Below are positions 32,289-40,652 of a stretch of 64,000 nt of DNA, piece after piece (the first letter of the stretch is position 1; each line of letters opens with the position of its first letter). The notes below the pieces were generated by a model that worked only from the letters and a program-made list of their open reading frames with translations, ran no database searches and was not told where the DNA came from. Where the stretch lies: NCBI GenBank assembly GCA_965227445.1, contig OZ245751.1:434001-498000 (forward strand). The letters are read 5' to 3'. The position numbers and the translations under genes are program-made. The DNA is from DT-110 sp030148525. Lineage in GTDB: Bacteria; Bacteroidota; Bacteroidia; Chitinophagales; Saprospiraceae.

Positions 32289-32893
32289 TGGCCCTCCCCA
32301 ACCCCAAACCCCAACCTCAAACCCCAACCTCAACCCCAAACCTCAACCCCAAACCTCAAACCTCAAACCTCAACCTCAACCCCAAACCTCAACCTCAAAC
32401 CCCAAACCTCAAACCTCAAACCTCAACCCCAAACCTCAACCTCAAACCCCAAACCTCAAACCTCAACCTCAACCCCAAACCTCAAACCTCAACCTCAAAC
32501 CCCAAACCTCAACCCCAAACCTCAAACCTCAACCCCAACCTCAACCCCAAACCTCAAACCTCAACCCCAAACCTCAACCCCAAACCTCAAACCTCAAACC
32601 TCAACCTCAACCCCAAACCTCAAACCTCAACCTCAAACCCCAAACCTCAACCCCAAACCTCAAACCTCAACCCCAAACCTCAACCCCAAACCTCAAACCT
32701 CAAACCTCAACCTCAACCCCAAACCTCAAACCTCAAACCTCAACCCCAAACCTCAACCCCAAACCTCAAACCCCAAACCTCAAACCTCAACCTCAACCCC
32801 AAACCTCAACCTCAAACCTCAACCTCAAACCCCAAACCTCAACCTCAAACCTCAACCTCAAACCCCAAACCTCAAACCTCAAACCTCAAACCT
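32289..32893. repeat. ~605-bp array of (A)ACC[T/C]CA 6/7-mers
   Basis: About 90 units of ACCTCA or ACCCCA, each with or without an extra A, run without interruption and without any other base type. The minus strand therefore reads TGAGGT(T)/TGGGGT(T), a G-rich telomere-like sequence. Units alternate irregularly, but blocks of several units recur, for example C-7-T-7-T-6-T-7-C-7-T-6-C (T/C core base, unit length between) near 32467 and 32600. No stop codon can occur in any plus-strand frame. The array ends AAACCTG, 19 bp before the ATG of the FAD oxidoreductase. Confidence 0.95.
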
Positions 32894-32900
32894 GATTACG

Positions 32901-32908
32901 TACCTTTG
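32901..32908 (+). promoter_or_regulatory. -7 box TACCTTTG before the FAD oxidoreductase
   Basis: TACCTTTG is a perfect TAnnTTTG element 4 bp before the ATG at 32913 and 7 bp after the heptamer array. If active, it gives an almost leaderless mRNA. No TTG is available at the -33 position, which falls inside the array. Confidence 0.5.
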
Positions 32909-32912
32909 CCCT

Positions 32913-34070
32913 ATGAACACAATTACCGACCATCCACCAAGCTTTTGGGAACGTGAAGCCTTTCTGTCCGATATCGATTTTCTCATTATCGGTGCGGGCA
33001 TCGTAGGCCTGAATGCAGCTCTTTTTTTGCGAAAGCAACGACCGCACGATCGCATCGTAGTGCTCGAGCGCAGTGGTTTACCCATGGGCGCAAGCACGCG
33101 CAATGCCGGTTTTGCTTGCTTTGGTAGTATGACCGAGCTCCTCGACGACCTGTCGCAACAGGATGCCGATGAGGTTTGGGGACTCGTTTCCCGGCGATTT
33201 AAAGGACTTGAGGTTCTGCGAAAGACAGTAGGTGACAAGCAACTTGGCTACCGGGCATGTGGTGGATATGAGTTGTTCACTAAGGATCAGGAGGATCTGT
33301 ACCAGCAGTGCATCGAGCAGATGCCCTACTTTAATCAGGAAATGTTCGGAGTCACTCAGGAAAAAGAGACCTTCCAACTGGCTGATCACCTCATTCCCTC
33401 CCTGGGATTAAGGGATGTTGCCCATTTGGTCATCAATAACGGAGAGGGACATCTGCATCCGGGATACATGGTGCAAACCCTGCTGCGACTGGCAACCCAA
33501 CAGCAAATTGAGATCCGGACGGGGATTGAAGTCCGGAACCTCGAGGCAAAGCCGGATGGTGTTCGTCTCGAAATCAACCGGGGGTGGACCATGGAAGCCG
33601 ACCGGGTTTTAGTGGCTACCAACGGATTTGCCCATCGCTTGCTTCCCGATCTGCCGATAAAACCGGCTCGAAATCAGGTGTTGATTACGAAACCCATTCC
33701 CGGATTGACGTTGCGCGGCACTTTCCACTACGATCAGGGTTATGTGTATTTCCGAGATGTAGGTGATCGTTTGCTGCTGGGAGGAGCACGAAATATGGCG
33801 GCGGAGGAAGAGTCCACCGATGTATTTGGAACGACTAAGCTGATTCAGGAAAGCCTCCTGACTTTTGCCCGCCGACATTTATTGCCCGACCACGATCGTA
33901 TTCCTGTTGAACATTGGTGGAGTGGTATTCTTGGGGTGGGGGACACCAAAAAGCCGATACTTAAACTGGTAGATGACCGCCTGGCGGTAGCTGTCCGTCT
34001 GGGCGGCATGGGCGTTGCATTGGGAAGCCTGCTGGGGCAAGAAGGGGGGCAGTTATTAATGGATTGTTAA
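32913..34070 (+). CDS. FAD-dependent oxidoreductase (DAO family)
   Basis: 385 residues from ATG 32913. The same frame is open for another 311 codons upstream, but only because the heptamer array lacks stops; the family start is here. IDFLIIGAGIVGLNAALFL (about 19-37) is the FAD-binding GxGxxG loop. VVLERSGLPMGASTRNAGFACFGS carries the Glu that binds ribose and the SxxNAG pattern of glycine/D-amino-acid oxidase-like enzymes. HPGYMVQTLLRLA, VLVATNGFAHRLLPDLPIKPARNQVL and GGMGVALGS are further DAO blocks. The amine substrate is unknown. Confidence 0.9.
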   Translation: MNTITDHPPSFWEREAFLSDIDFLIIGAGIVGLNAALFLRKQRPHDRIVVLERSGLPMGASTRNAGFACFGSMTELLDDLSQQDADEVWGLVSRRFKGLEVLRKTVGDKQLGYRACGGYELFTKDQEDLYQQCIEQMPYFNQEMFGVTQEKETFQLADHLIPSLGLRDVAHLVINNGEGHLHPGYMVQTLLRLATQQQIEIRTGIEVRNLEAKPDGVRLEINRGWTMEADRVLVATNGFAHRLLPDLPIKPARNQVLITKPIPGLTLRGTFHYDQGYVYFRDVGDRLLLGGARNMAAEEESTDVFGTTKLIQESLLTFARRHLLPDHDRIPVEHWWSGILGVGDTKKPILKLVDDRLAVAVRLGGMGVALGSLLGQEGGQLLMDC

Positions 34071-34136
34071 ACACGCCCGGGTATACCGGACATTTTACGA
34101 TCTTGGTCGTTTTCATGGGTAAATGAACGTATTGAA

Positions 34137-36008
34137 TTGATTAGGCTACAACGTATACCGGGCTTTAGATACGCGCTATGGACCGTTTGGGCAGTGCTCC
34201 TCACGGCAAATTTGCACGCCCAGACGAAACCTGCTGCTACTAAGCAGGATACGGCCAAAGGTCAACGCATTGAGATACTGTGGTCTGACAGCCTGTTGGT
34301 CCGAAGTCGGGGTGACCAAAAGATCAATGAACTCATCAATAATGTTATCCTCAAACAGGATAGTGCCTATATGTACTGCGACTCGGCTATTCTCATCAAT
34401 GAGATCGACCTTTATGCCTATGGCAATGTCAGCATCCGTCAGGGCGACTCGCTTACCGTTTTTGGCGACAGCCTCATCTACGACGGACGTACCCGCATAG
34501 CCAAACTAAGTGGACAGGAAGTTGGTCTGGCTAATAACGAACAACAACTCTTTACCCAGCGCCTCGACTACGACTTGAATACAAAAATAGCTACCTATCG
34601 AAGCGGTGCGACCCTCGTAAATGAGGAAACGCAGCTCAGCAGTAGGGTTGGGTATTACCACGCCGAGACCGATATGGCCTATTTTAAGGATAGCGTGGAG
34701 GTGACTGACGAGGATTTTGAGCTTCGGGCCGATACGATGGTGTTTTCGATAGACCGACAAACAGTTTTCTTTGCCGGTCCTACCCTCATTACGACGGATA
34801 GTGCTCGCATATACTGCGAGGATGGCTTTTACGACACGAAAAACGGCCAGGCTGAATTTGCTCAGAATGCTCAGTACGTTAAGGCCGATCAACGCGCAAC
34901 GGCCAATTTGATTCGGTACACCGAAGTGGATGGGGAATACGAACTGGAAGGAGATGCTCTGGTCAAAGATTCTACCCAATTGGCCATTGCCGATTTCATT
35001 CGGTACCGGGAAACGGATGAGAGTATCTACATGCGGGGCAATGCCCGTTACCGGGATGCCGACCAGGATATTGAGGCCGAAGAGATTACCTACGATGGGA
35101 AGACGGGGCGCTATGCGACCCGCGGGCGCTCTAAAGTCAGCGAAGCCCCTCAGATACTGCTTGCCGATCAGATCGATTTCCTGGAAAGCGACGATGGAGG
35201 ATACGGTGAGGCCGTTGGTCGCGTGGTTTGGAGGGATACTTCTGCCGACCTGACTATCCGCTCTGATAGCGCCATTTACCAGCGCGAGCGCGATTATTTA
35301 AAAGCCATGGGCGGCCCGCTGGGACGACCGGAATTGATCACGGTTTCAGAGGGCGACTCCCTGTACCTCGCGGCCGACACCCTGATCGGACAACCGGTGG
35401 ATACCATTACCAACGACTCTCTGGAAGCCGACACCAGCCGTATTTTGCTGGCCTATCGCGATGTCCGTATCTACAAAAGTGACTTACAGGCTATCAGTGA
35501 TTCGGTGACCTATCACATGGGTGACTCCCTTTTTGCCTTCTATGGAAATCCCGTATTGTGGTCGGATACGTCCCAGTTTAGTGCCGATACCATTTATATG
35601 CGCTTGCGTAATGAGCAGATTGACCGGATCTTTTTGCATGGAAATGCCTTTATTATAAATATCTCAGACGGGCAGTTTTTCAATCAGATCAAAGGTAAGT
35701 ACATTGAAGCTATCTTCCGCGATAATGAACTCAGACGGATGGATGTGTCGGGTAATGCCGAAACCATCTATTACGCGAAGGATGACGATGGAGGTTATGT
35801 CGGCGTGAACCAGACTATCTGCAGTGAGATGGTGCTGTATTTTGGTGCCAATGAGGTGGAACGGATTAAGCTTTTCAAGCAGCCGGATAGCAGCATCACT
35901 CCCATGGAACAGGCCGATCATAACACCCTGCGCCTGAATGGCTTTAAATGGCTGACGGAAGAAAGGCCCCGAAGTCGACTTGATCTGTTCACGGGGCTTC
36001 TGGAATAA
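34137..36008 (+). CDS. OstA-like (LptA/LptD N-domain) secreted protein
   Basis: 623 residues, read from a TTG codon. Nearby ATGs are out of frame, and this start gives a signal peptide (RYALWTVWAVLLTANLHAQ). The body is built of repeated short beta units such as YMYCDSAILINEIDLYAYGNV, VFGDSLIYDGRTRIAKLSGQEV and FRADTMVFS-like segments, typical of the OstA/LptA beta-jellyroll. Such proteins bind lipopolysaccharide lipid on its way to the outer membrane; in Bacteroidetes this long form is of unproven role. It is followed 11 bp later by the BatE-like gene. Confidence 0.85.
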   Translation: MIRLQRIPGFRYALWTVWAVLLTANLHAQTKPAATKQDTAKGQRIEILWSDSLLVRSRGDQKINELINNVILKQDSAYMYCDSAILINEIDLYAYGNVSIRQGDSLTVFGDSLIYDGRTRIAKLSGQEVGLANNEQQLFTQRLDYDLNTKIATYRSGATLVNEETQLSSRVGYYHAETDMAYFKDSVEVTDEDFELRADTMVFSIDRQTVFFAGPTLITTDSARIYCEDGFYDTKNGQAEFAQNAQYVKADQRATANLIRYTEVDGEYELEGDALVKDSTQLAIADFIRYRETDESIYMRGNARYRDADQDIEAEEITYDGKTGRYATRGRSKVSEAPQILLADQIDFLESDDGGYGEAVGRVVWRDTSADLTIRSDSAIYQRERDYLKAMGGPLGRPELITVSEGDSLYLAADTLIGQPVDTITNDSLEADTSRILLAYRDVRIYKSDLQAISDSVTYHMGDSLFAFYGNPVLWSDTSQFSADTIYMRLRNEQIDRIFLHGNAFIINISDGQFFNQIKGKYIEAIFRDNELRRMDVSGNAETIYYAKDDDGGYVGVNQTICSEMVLYFGANEVERIKLFKQPDSSITPMEQADHNTLRLNGFKWLTEERPRSRLDLFTGLLE

Positions 36009-36019
36009 AAAGAACCCTT

Positions 36020-36781
36020 ATGAAAAAAGGTGTACTTCTCGTTTTAATAATTTGCCTGGTTCAGGCTTCCCTGTTGGCTGAGGCTACGCCGCGAACAGCT
36101 ATGCAGGCTGCCAACGAAGCCTATCAGGCAGGCGATTACCGGGCGGCAATCGAGCAATACCAGGCCCTGCTGGATCAGGGCTATTATTCTGCGGCTTTAT
36201 ACCACAATCTGGGTAATGCCTGGTATCAGATAGACCGCCCCGGTATGGCGGTCCTCAATTACCAGCGTGGGCTGGATTTAGCCCCTTCCGATCGTGGCTT
36301 TCGCCAAAATATGGAGCTTATCCGGGAGGGGTTTGCGGAACCAATTGTACCCATTCCGGAGTTTTTTCTACTAAGCTGGTGGAAAAGCGCGCAACGGTTG
36401 CTAGGTTCTAATGGTTGGGCAGTCGTTGGCCTCTTAATTGTTTGGGGAGGATTCGCGGGATTGGCACGTTGGCGTACTGCTCCCCAACGGCCGCAACGGA
36501 AAAAAGCGTTTCTGGTCGGTGTTGTCCTGTTAGTTTCTTCCGTCTTACCCATCGCATTAGCATTTACTGCCTTCCAAAGTGATACATCCCGGACCATGGG
36601 AGTAGTAGTGGAGGGTAAGCCTTCCTTGTACCAGGCTGCGGATGAACGCAGCAACGCCCGGCGTCAGCTGGAGCCAGGCGTCACTCTGGAGATCCGGGAC
36701 CAGATCGGAGAATGGGTGAAAGTTCGCCTGGTCAATGGTGAAATTGGTTGGGTAAAAACCACCGATTTCGAACACGTTTGA
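36020..36781 (+). CDS. BatE-like TPR/SH3 membrane protein
   Basis: 253 residues. A signal peptide or anchor (MKKGVLLVLIICLVQASLLA) is followed by TPR units (about 28-95: AYQAGDYRAAIEQYQALLDQG, ALYHNLGNAWYQIDRPGMAV). Two membrane helices (about 133-150, 163-185) and a C-terminal SH3-like domain (about 198-253, LEPGVTLEIRDQIGEWVKVRLVNGEIGWV) complete it. This layout is that of BatE proteins of the Bacteroides aerotolerance family. No other bat gene is nearby. It follows the OstA-like gene within 11 bp and ends convergently with the T9SS cargo gene. Confidence 0.8.
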   Translation: MKKGVLLVLIICLVQASLLAEATPRTAMQAANEAYQAGDYRAAIEQYQALLDQGYYSAALYHNLGNAWYQIDRPGMAVLNYQRGLDLAPSDRGFRQNMELIREGFAEPIVPIPEFFLLSWWKSAQRLLGSNGWAVVGLLIVWGGFAGLARWRTAPQRPQRKKAFLVGVVLLVSSVLPIALAFTAFQSDTSRTMGVVVEGKPSLYQAADERSNARRQLEPGVTLEIRDQIGEWVKVRLVNGEIGWVKTTDFEHV

Positions 36782-36786
36782 TGGCA

Positions 36787-39183
36787 TCAGGGTCTCAAAA
36801 CGACCAATCGGTCGGTCAATGTTTGTCCTTTAAAGGTGAAATGCACGAAGTAGACTCCGGCTGCCATTCGCTGTACATTGAGTTCTTTTTCGTAGCGGCC
36901 TTTCGGCAAAAGCTGATCGCGGCTCAGTGTCTGCACCAGGCGCCCCGAAACCGTCCGAATGTCCAGGGAATATTTCCCCGATTCGGGGACGGTAAACGCA
37001 ATGGTGCTATTGGCCAGGGCCGGGTTCGGCTGTATGCGCAACCCGATTTTACCAATGGGCCGTTGAGGAGTGGTTTGCACCATTGGTTCATCGGATTCAG
37101 GAAGCGAAGTTGTTGGTTCAGCCGGCGTTTCGCACGCCATGATCAGTGCCTGTAATTCACTGTTCGGTCCGGTTGCAAAGCCTGGCTTAAAGGTGATCCG
37201 CTCCCCGGCGATCAATACGGTTCTGGACCCCGGCGCCAGCTTCCCATCTGCAATAATGGTGGTCTGGGCAGTATGCCGGCCAAAGGGGATGTTCCCCGTA
37301 ATGACGGTATCCTTGGTAGTGCAAGTATTACTTAATTCCGGAGCCCCCTCACAATTACACCACTCATTGTACTGGTCATTGGCCGTGAATGGGTCGCCAT
37401 CATCACAAGCCGTCCCGGCATCCGGGCAATCGAATACATCGAATTGTACTTCAGCTAATCCACTGCAATCATCACCGTGATTTTCCAGGGCCGTAAACAA
37501 CAGAAAGCGCGCACCAATACCAGCCAGAGCATCAACGTCGAACCCGGTATAATCGGGCTGTCCGGTCGCTTCGTCCCAGGTGAATATACCGGCCTCCATC
37601 CAAACCGAACCGTCGAGTGAATAATCAATGGCCACCGTCTTAAAGCCACGGTGCGTGCTGTTACTTGCATTGTAATTCCAGATGTGGAGATTGTCGAGCA
37701 AGTAAATATCCCCCAGGTCGTATTCGATCCAATGACTATTGCCCCGGAGTGGGTTTGGACTCGGTTCGGGGGTGCAACTCGACCAGCTGTCCCCGGGTTG
37801 ATTGGAATGGGTACCCTCGTCGGCACAGGAAGCGTAGGGTATGTAGTCCTGATTATTGCTGCAGTCATCATCAATGCACGGTGTTCCCACGCACTGACAG
37901 TCGGCATTGAATTGATCATTAAAGGTGAGTGGATTCCCGTCGTCGCAAATGGTACCCTCCGGAACGCATGCCGTTTCACAGGTATATGCATGAAGATAAT
38001 GTCCGTCGATAACTTGCCAGTCGCCCGAAATAGAGAAAGGTGTTTTCCAGTGAACAGAGTAAAAATCCCAGCCCCAGTTATCCTGGTGGAGCACCTCAAT
38101 GTAGTACAATCGATCCTGAATCAACCAGATGGGCTCTGATGTTTGCCCTGGTTCCTCGTCAAATCCAGACCGATCAGATTCATCGTCCAGGCGGGCAATT
38201 TCCATTTGTTCGTACGATAAGCTGTCGCTGTATCCCAGGTAAAGTCGAACCTGGTGCTCTCCCGTCACATTAAATGAATAGAATCCACTCTCGGGCGGAC
38301 GCAGCCAGGCCCGCAGGCGGGTACCGTAATTATCATCCCGATTGAGTGGACCCCGGAGTTCGTTCAGGTATTCACTTTGAGCAGGAGCCCCGGGGAACTG
38401 CTCACTCACCAACAGGTCGTCAATATAGCGGCTGTAGACCGAATCGTAGTACAAGGCCTGAACCGAACCAGCCGGCCCAACACAGGGGTCATCGAAAAGG
38501 GTTTCGGGTATACCCAGGCAGTGGCAATTGCCATCCTCCTGATCGTTGGTGGTATTCGGGTCACCGTCGTCACAGGGTGTTCCTGCCGGCGCACAGGTCA
38601 CGAGACAGGCATCCTCGAATAGGTATTCCGAGTGGATGACTTCCCATTCAGCTGAATCGGGCATGGAAGGGCGTCGCCAGAAAACGGTTGCGTGGTCACC
38701 ACCACGCCCCTCCTTATAACCAGTCCAGAAATAGTAATAGGCACCTGATTGAAGGTATACGGAATCCGAGGTCTGGGAGTCGTATTTATCGTGCTGGTAC
38801 GGATCAGTCCACCCGTCGACCTCCGCCAGAGTAGTCAGCGTATCACCTGCGCCACCAAGCGTAAACTGGAATTTGGAATCGTCGTCGCCGGTCAGATTGA
38901 AGGTATAGAATCCGGTCTCTGGTGCTCTCAGGAAACCCTGCATAGTGCCCATAAAGTACTCATAGTAGTTGCGCGGGGCCTGGATGGCGTGTACCGTCTT
39001 GGTAACGGTGGGGCTTTGCGGATAGTGAGGTTCCACTCGCATACCTTCGAAACTGACACCGCGTACGTCCCCGTACATGCGCCATGTAAGGGTTCCGGGT
39101 TCACCCAGGCAGTCCGTGGTCGGCGTTTGGGCCAACCCCGTAATACTGAAGGAAAGCAGGATGAATAGGTATAGTAGTCGCAT
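36787..39183 (-). CDS. PA14/discoidin surface protein with T9SS sorting domain
   Basis: 798 residues from the Met at 39183 (MRLLYLFILLSFSITGLAQ, signal peptide). Two PA14-like lectin domains follow (about 25-185 and 225-400: APETGFYTFNLTGDDDSKFQF, PPESGFYSFNVTGEHQVRLYL). A discoidin/F5-8 type C domain comes next (HWIEYDLGDIYLLDNLHIWNYNAS). Cys-rich CDDGDPxTxNDQ linkers ending CxCxG are repeated three or more times. The last ~80 residues (IQPNPA...GKYSLDIRTVSGRLVQTL...GVYFVHF...RLVVLRP) are a type A T9SS C-terminal sorting domain. It should be exported through the Gld/Por system and displayed or released as a carbohydrate-binding protein. Confidence 0.9.
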   Translation of the reverse strand: MRLLYLFILLSFSITGLAQTPTTDCLGEPGTLTWRMYGDVRGVSFEGMRVEPHYPQSPTVTKTVHAIQAPRNYYEYFMGTMQGFLRAPETGFYTFNLTGDDDSKFQFTLGGAGDTLTTLAEVDGWTDPYQHDKYDSQTSDSVYLQSGAYYYFWTGYKEGRGGDHATVFWRRPSMPDSAEWEVIHSEYLFEDACLVTCAPAGTPCDDGDPNTTNDQEDGNCHCLGIPETLFDDPCVGPAGSVQALYYDSVYSRYIDDLLVSEQFPGAPAQSEYLNELRGPLNRDDNYGTRLRAWLRPPESGFYSFNVTGEHQVRLYLGYSDSLSYEQMEIARLDDESDRSGFDEEPGQTSEPIWLIQDRLYYIEVLHQDNWGWDFYSVHWKTPFSISGDWQVIDGHYLHAYTCETACVPEGTICDDGNPLTFNDQFNADCQCVGTPCIDDDCSNNQDYIPYASCADEGTHSNQPGDSWSSCTPEPSPNPLRGNSHWIEYDLGDIYLLDNLHIWNYNASNSTHRGFKTVAIDYSLDGSVWMEAGIFTWDEATGQPDYTGFDVDALAGIGARFLLFTALENHGDDCSGLAEVQFDVFDCPDAGTACDDGDPFTANDQYNEWCNCEGAPELSNTCTTKDTVITGNIPFGRHTAQTTIIADGKLAPGSRTVLIAGERITFKPGFATGPNSELQALIMACETPAEPTTSLPESDEPMVQTTPQRPIGKIGLRIQPNPALANSTIAFTVPESGKYSLDIRTVSGRLVQTLSRDQLLPKGRYEKELNVQRMAAGVYFVHFTFKGQTLTDRLVVLRP

Positions 39184-39194
39184 GGATCGTAGGG

Positions 39195-40610
39195 TTAACG
39201 GATGAAGCCCAGCGGAGCCTGCCGGGAGTTGGGCGAATAAAAATTGTTGATATTGGGCAGAATGATCGACAGGTCGTTGGGAGACACCCCAAACCAAAGG
39301 ATCAACTCGGCAAAGAATTCATCAGCGGCCGTGGTGGGGATCAAATTGCCCCGTCGGCTAACCATTAGTGGGTTGTCCTTCACGTAGAGGTCAGGGTAGT
39401 CACCGTATACATCACCTCCATTTACGGCCCCTCCGGCCACGATAGCATTCCCTCCCCAGGCGTGGTCGGACCCATTTCCGTTAGAGGTCAGGGTTCGCGC
39501 AAAATCGGAGATAGTAAAAGTGGTTACCTTTTCCTCCAAACCAATTTCGCCCAAGGCCGTGTACAGGTCGCCAATGGCCCGGCTGACGACCCCCAGCATA
39601 TATTCCTGATTATTGAGTACTTCGTTGTGGTGATCCCAACCGCCAAAGGTCATGAAGAAGGTCTGCCGGCGATTACCCAGCAGACTGTTGGCCGCAATGG
39701 TGCGGGCGACCATTCGCATATTTTGCGACAAATAGTGCTCACCAAAGGTGGTGGTAAAGGGGGCAACCTGTTGGATGGCGGTTTCGAAGGATTCGATGGA
39801 CTCGAGTGTCTGGCTGGTCAGTGATCCTACCGTTTGCTCAAAAACATTCGCGTACATGCGATCCACCATATTCTTATAAGCTCCGTCGCGCAGATCGGTC
39901 AAAAACCCTTGATTGCCATCCCACCGGCTGTACCCTTCCACTCCCTGCACTCCGTTTCCGCGGTTGCTAATAGAATATTCGAGGGTGTTTTGCCCCGATT
40001 GAAACACATTGCGACCAGAGAGGGAAATATTCATGGATATCCCCGTATTGGTATCCGTCTCTTGTAGCAGGTCAGCCATACGACCTCCCCACCCAATGGC
40101 CTCGCGGCTTTGTGGAATGGCTGTCTGCCACTGCTGGATTTGATCGGAATGGGAATAAATGCCTAGTGGCAGTTTCTTGAGGCCTGATCGGAACTCCTGT
40201 TCGCTGGAAATGGGTTCGACCAGTGTACCTACATTGGTCATGAAAGCCAGGTTTCCCTGCTGGTACAATTGATGTACGTGGGACATGCTGGGGTGAATGC
40301 CCAGTTGCTTACTCTGACTGGGGGCATCAATGGGTAACAGGCTTTCCCGGGGAAGGGCCAGGTCGGTTCGGGTAGCTGCATATTCAGCATATTCCGACTC
40401 GCCGCGGGGTACCAGCATATTAAAACTGTCGTTACCACCGGCAAGCAGGATGCAGATGAGTGCTTTGTAGTCGCCGGGATCCTCCAGAGAGGTGCTCATT
40501 AATTTATTGGTACCCATCAGGCTGGCAAGGGACGATAGCAGCGTTGTGCTGCCCAGGGCGGCACAACTGGCTTGTCCGATAAAACGACGACGGGATAGTG
40601 GCTTTGGCAT
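39195..40610 (-). CDS. DUF1501 (sulfatase-like fold) secreted protein
   Basis: 471 residues. SRRRFIGQASCAALGSTTLLSSL at the N-terminus is a Tat-type signal (S-R-R-x-F). The body, with KALICILLAGGNDSFNMLVPRG, FMTNVGTLVEP, MTFGGWDHHNEV and TFTISDFARTLTSNGNGSDHAWGG, is typical of DUF1501, an alkaline-phosphatase-superfamily-like fold. It pairs with DUF1800 in the same operon, as seen across many phyla. No substrate is known. The stop codon lies 11 bp before the ATG of the T9SS cargo gene. Confidence 0.92.
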   Translation of the reverse strand: MPKPLSRRRFIGQASCAALGSTTLLSSLASLMGTNKLMSTSLEDPGDYKALICILLAGGNDSFNMLVPRGESEYAEYAATRTDLALPRESLLPIDAPSQSKQLGIHPSMSHVHQLYQQGNLAFMTNVGTLVEPISSEQEFRSGLKKLPLGIYSHSDQIQQWQTAIPQSREAIGWGGRMADLLQETDTNTGISMNISLSGRNVFQSGQNTLEYSISNRGNGVQGVEGYSRWDGNQGFLTDLRDGAYKNMVDRMYANVFEQTVGSLTSQTLESIESFETAIQQVAPFTTTFGEHYLSQNMRMVARTIAANSLLGNRRQTFFMTFGGWDHHNEVLNNQEYMLGVVSRAIGDLYTALGEIGLEEKVTTFTISDFARTLTSNGNGSDHAWGGNAIVAGGAVNGGDVYGDYPDLYVKDNPLMVSRRGNLIPTTAADEFFAELILWFGVSPNDLSIILPNINNFYSPNSRQAPLGFIR

Positions 40611-40652
40611 GGAGTTCGTTTTTTGTCTTTGCAGAATTAAAGGGGCATAGGG

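Noticed and set aside
32289..32893. CRISPR array
   Set aside because: Units are 6-7 bp with no spacers, and no cas genes are present in the window.
32288..32956. 222-codon frame of NPKPQTS-type repeats
   Set aside because: Same low-complexity origin; it ends within the oxidoreductase gene in another frame and has no family match.
31980..34070. 696-codon open frame that would fuse the heptamer array (Pro/Gln/Lys/Thr repeats) to the FAD oxidoreductase
   Set aside because: The array has no stop in any plus frame because T is always followed by C. The oxidoreductase family start and a promoter box lie at 32901-32913, so the N-terminal part is probably not coding.
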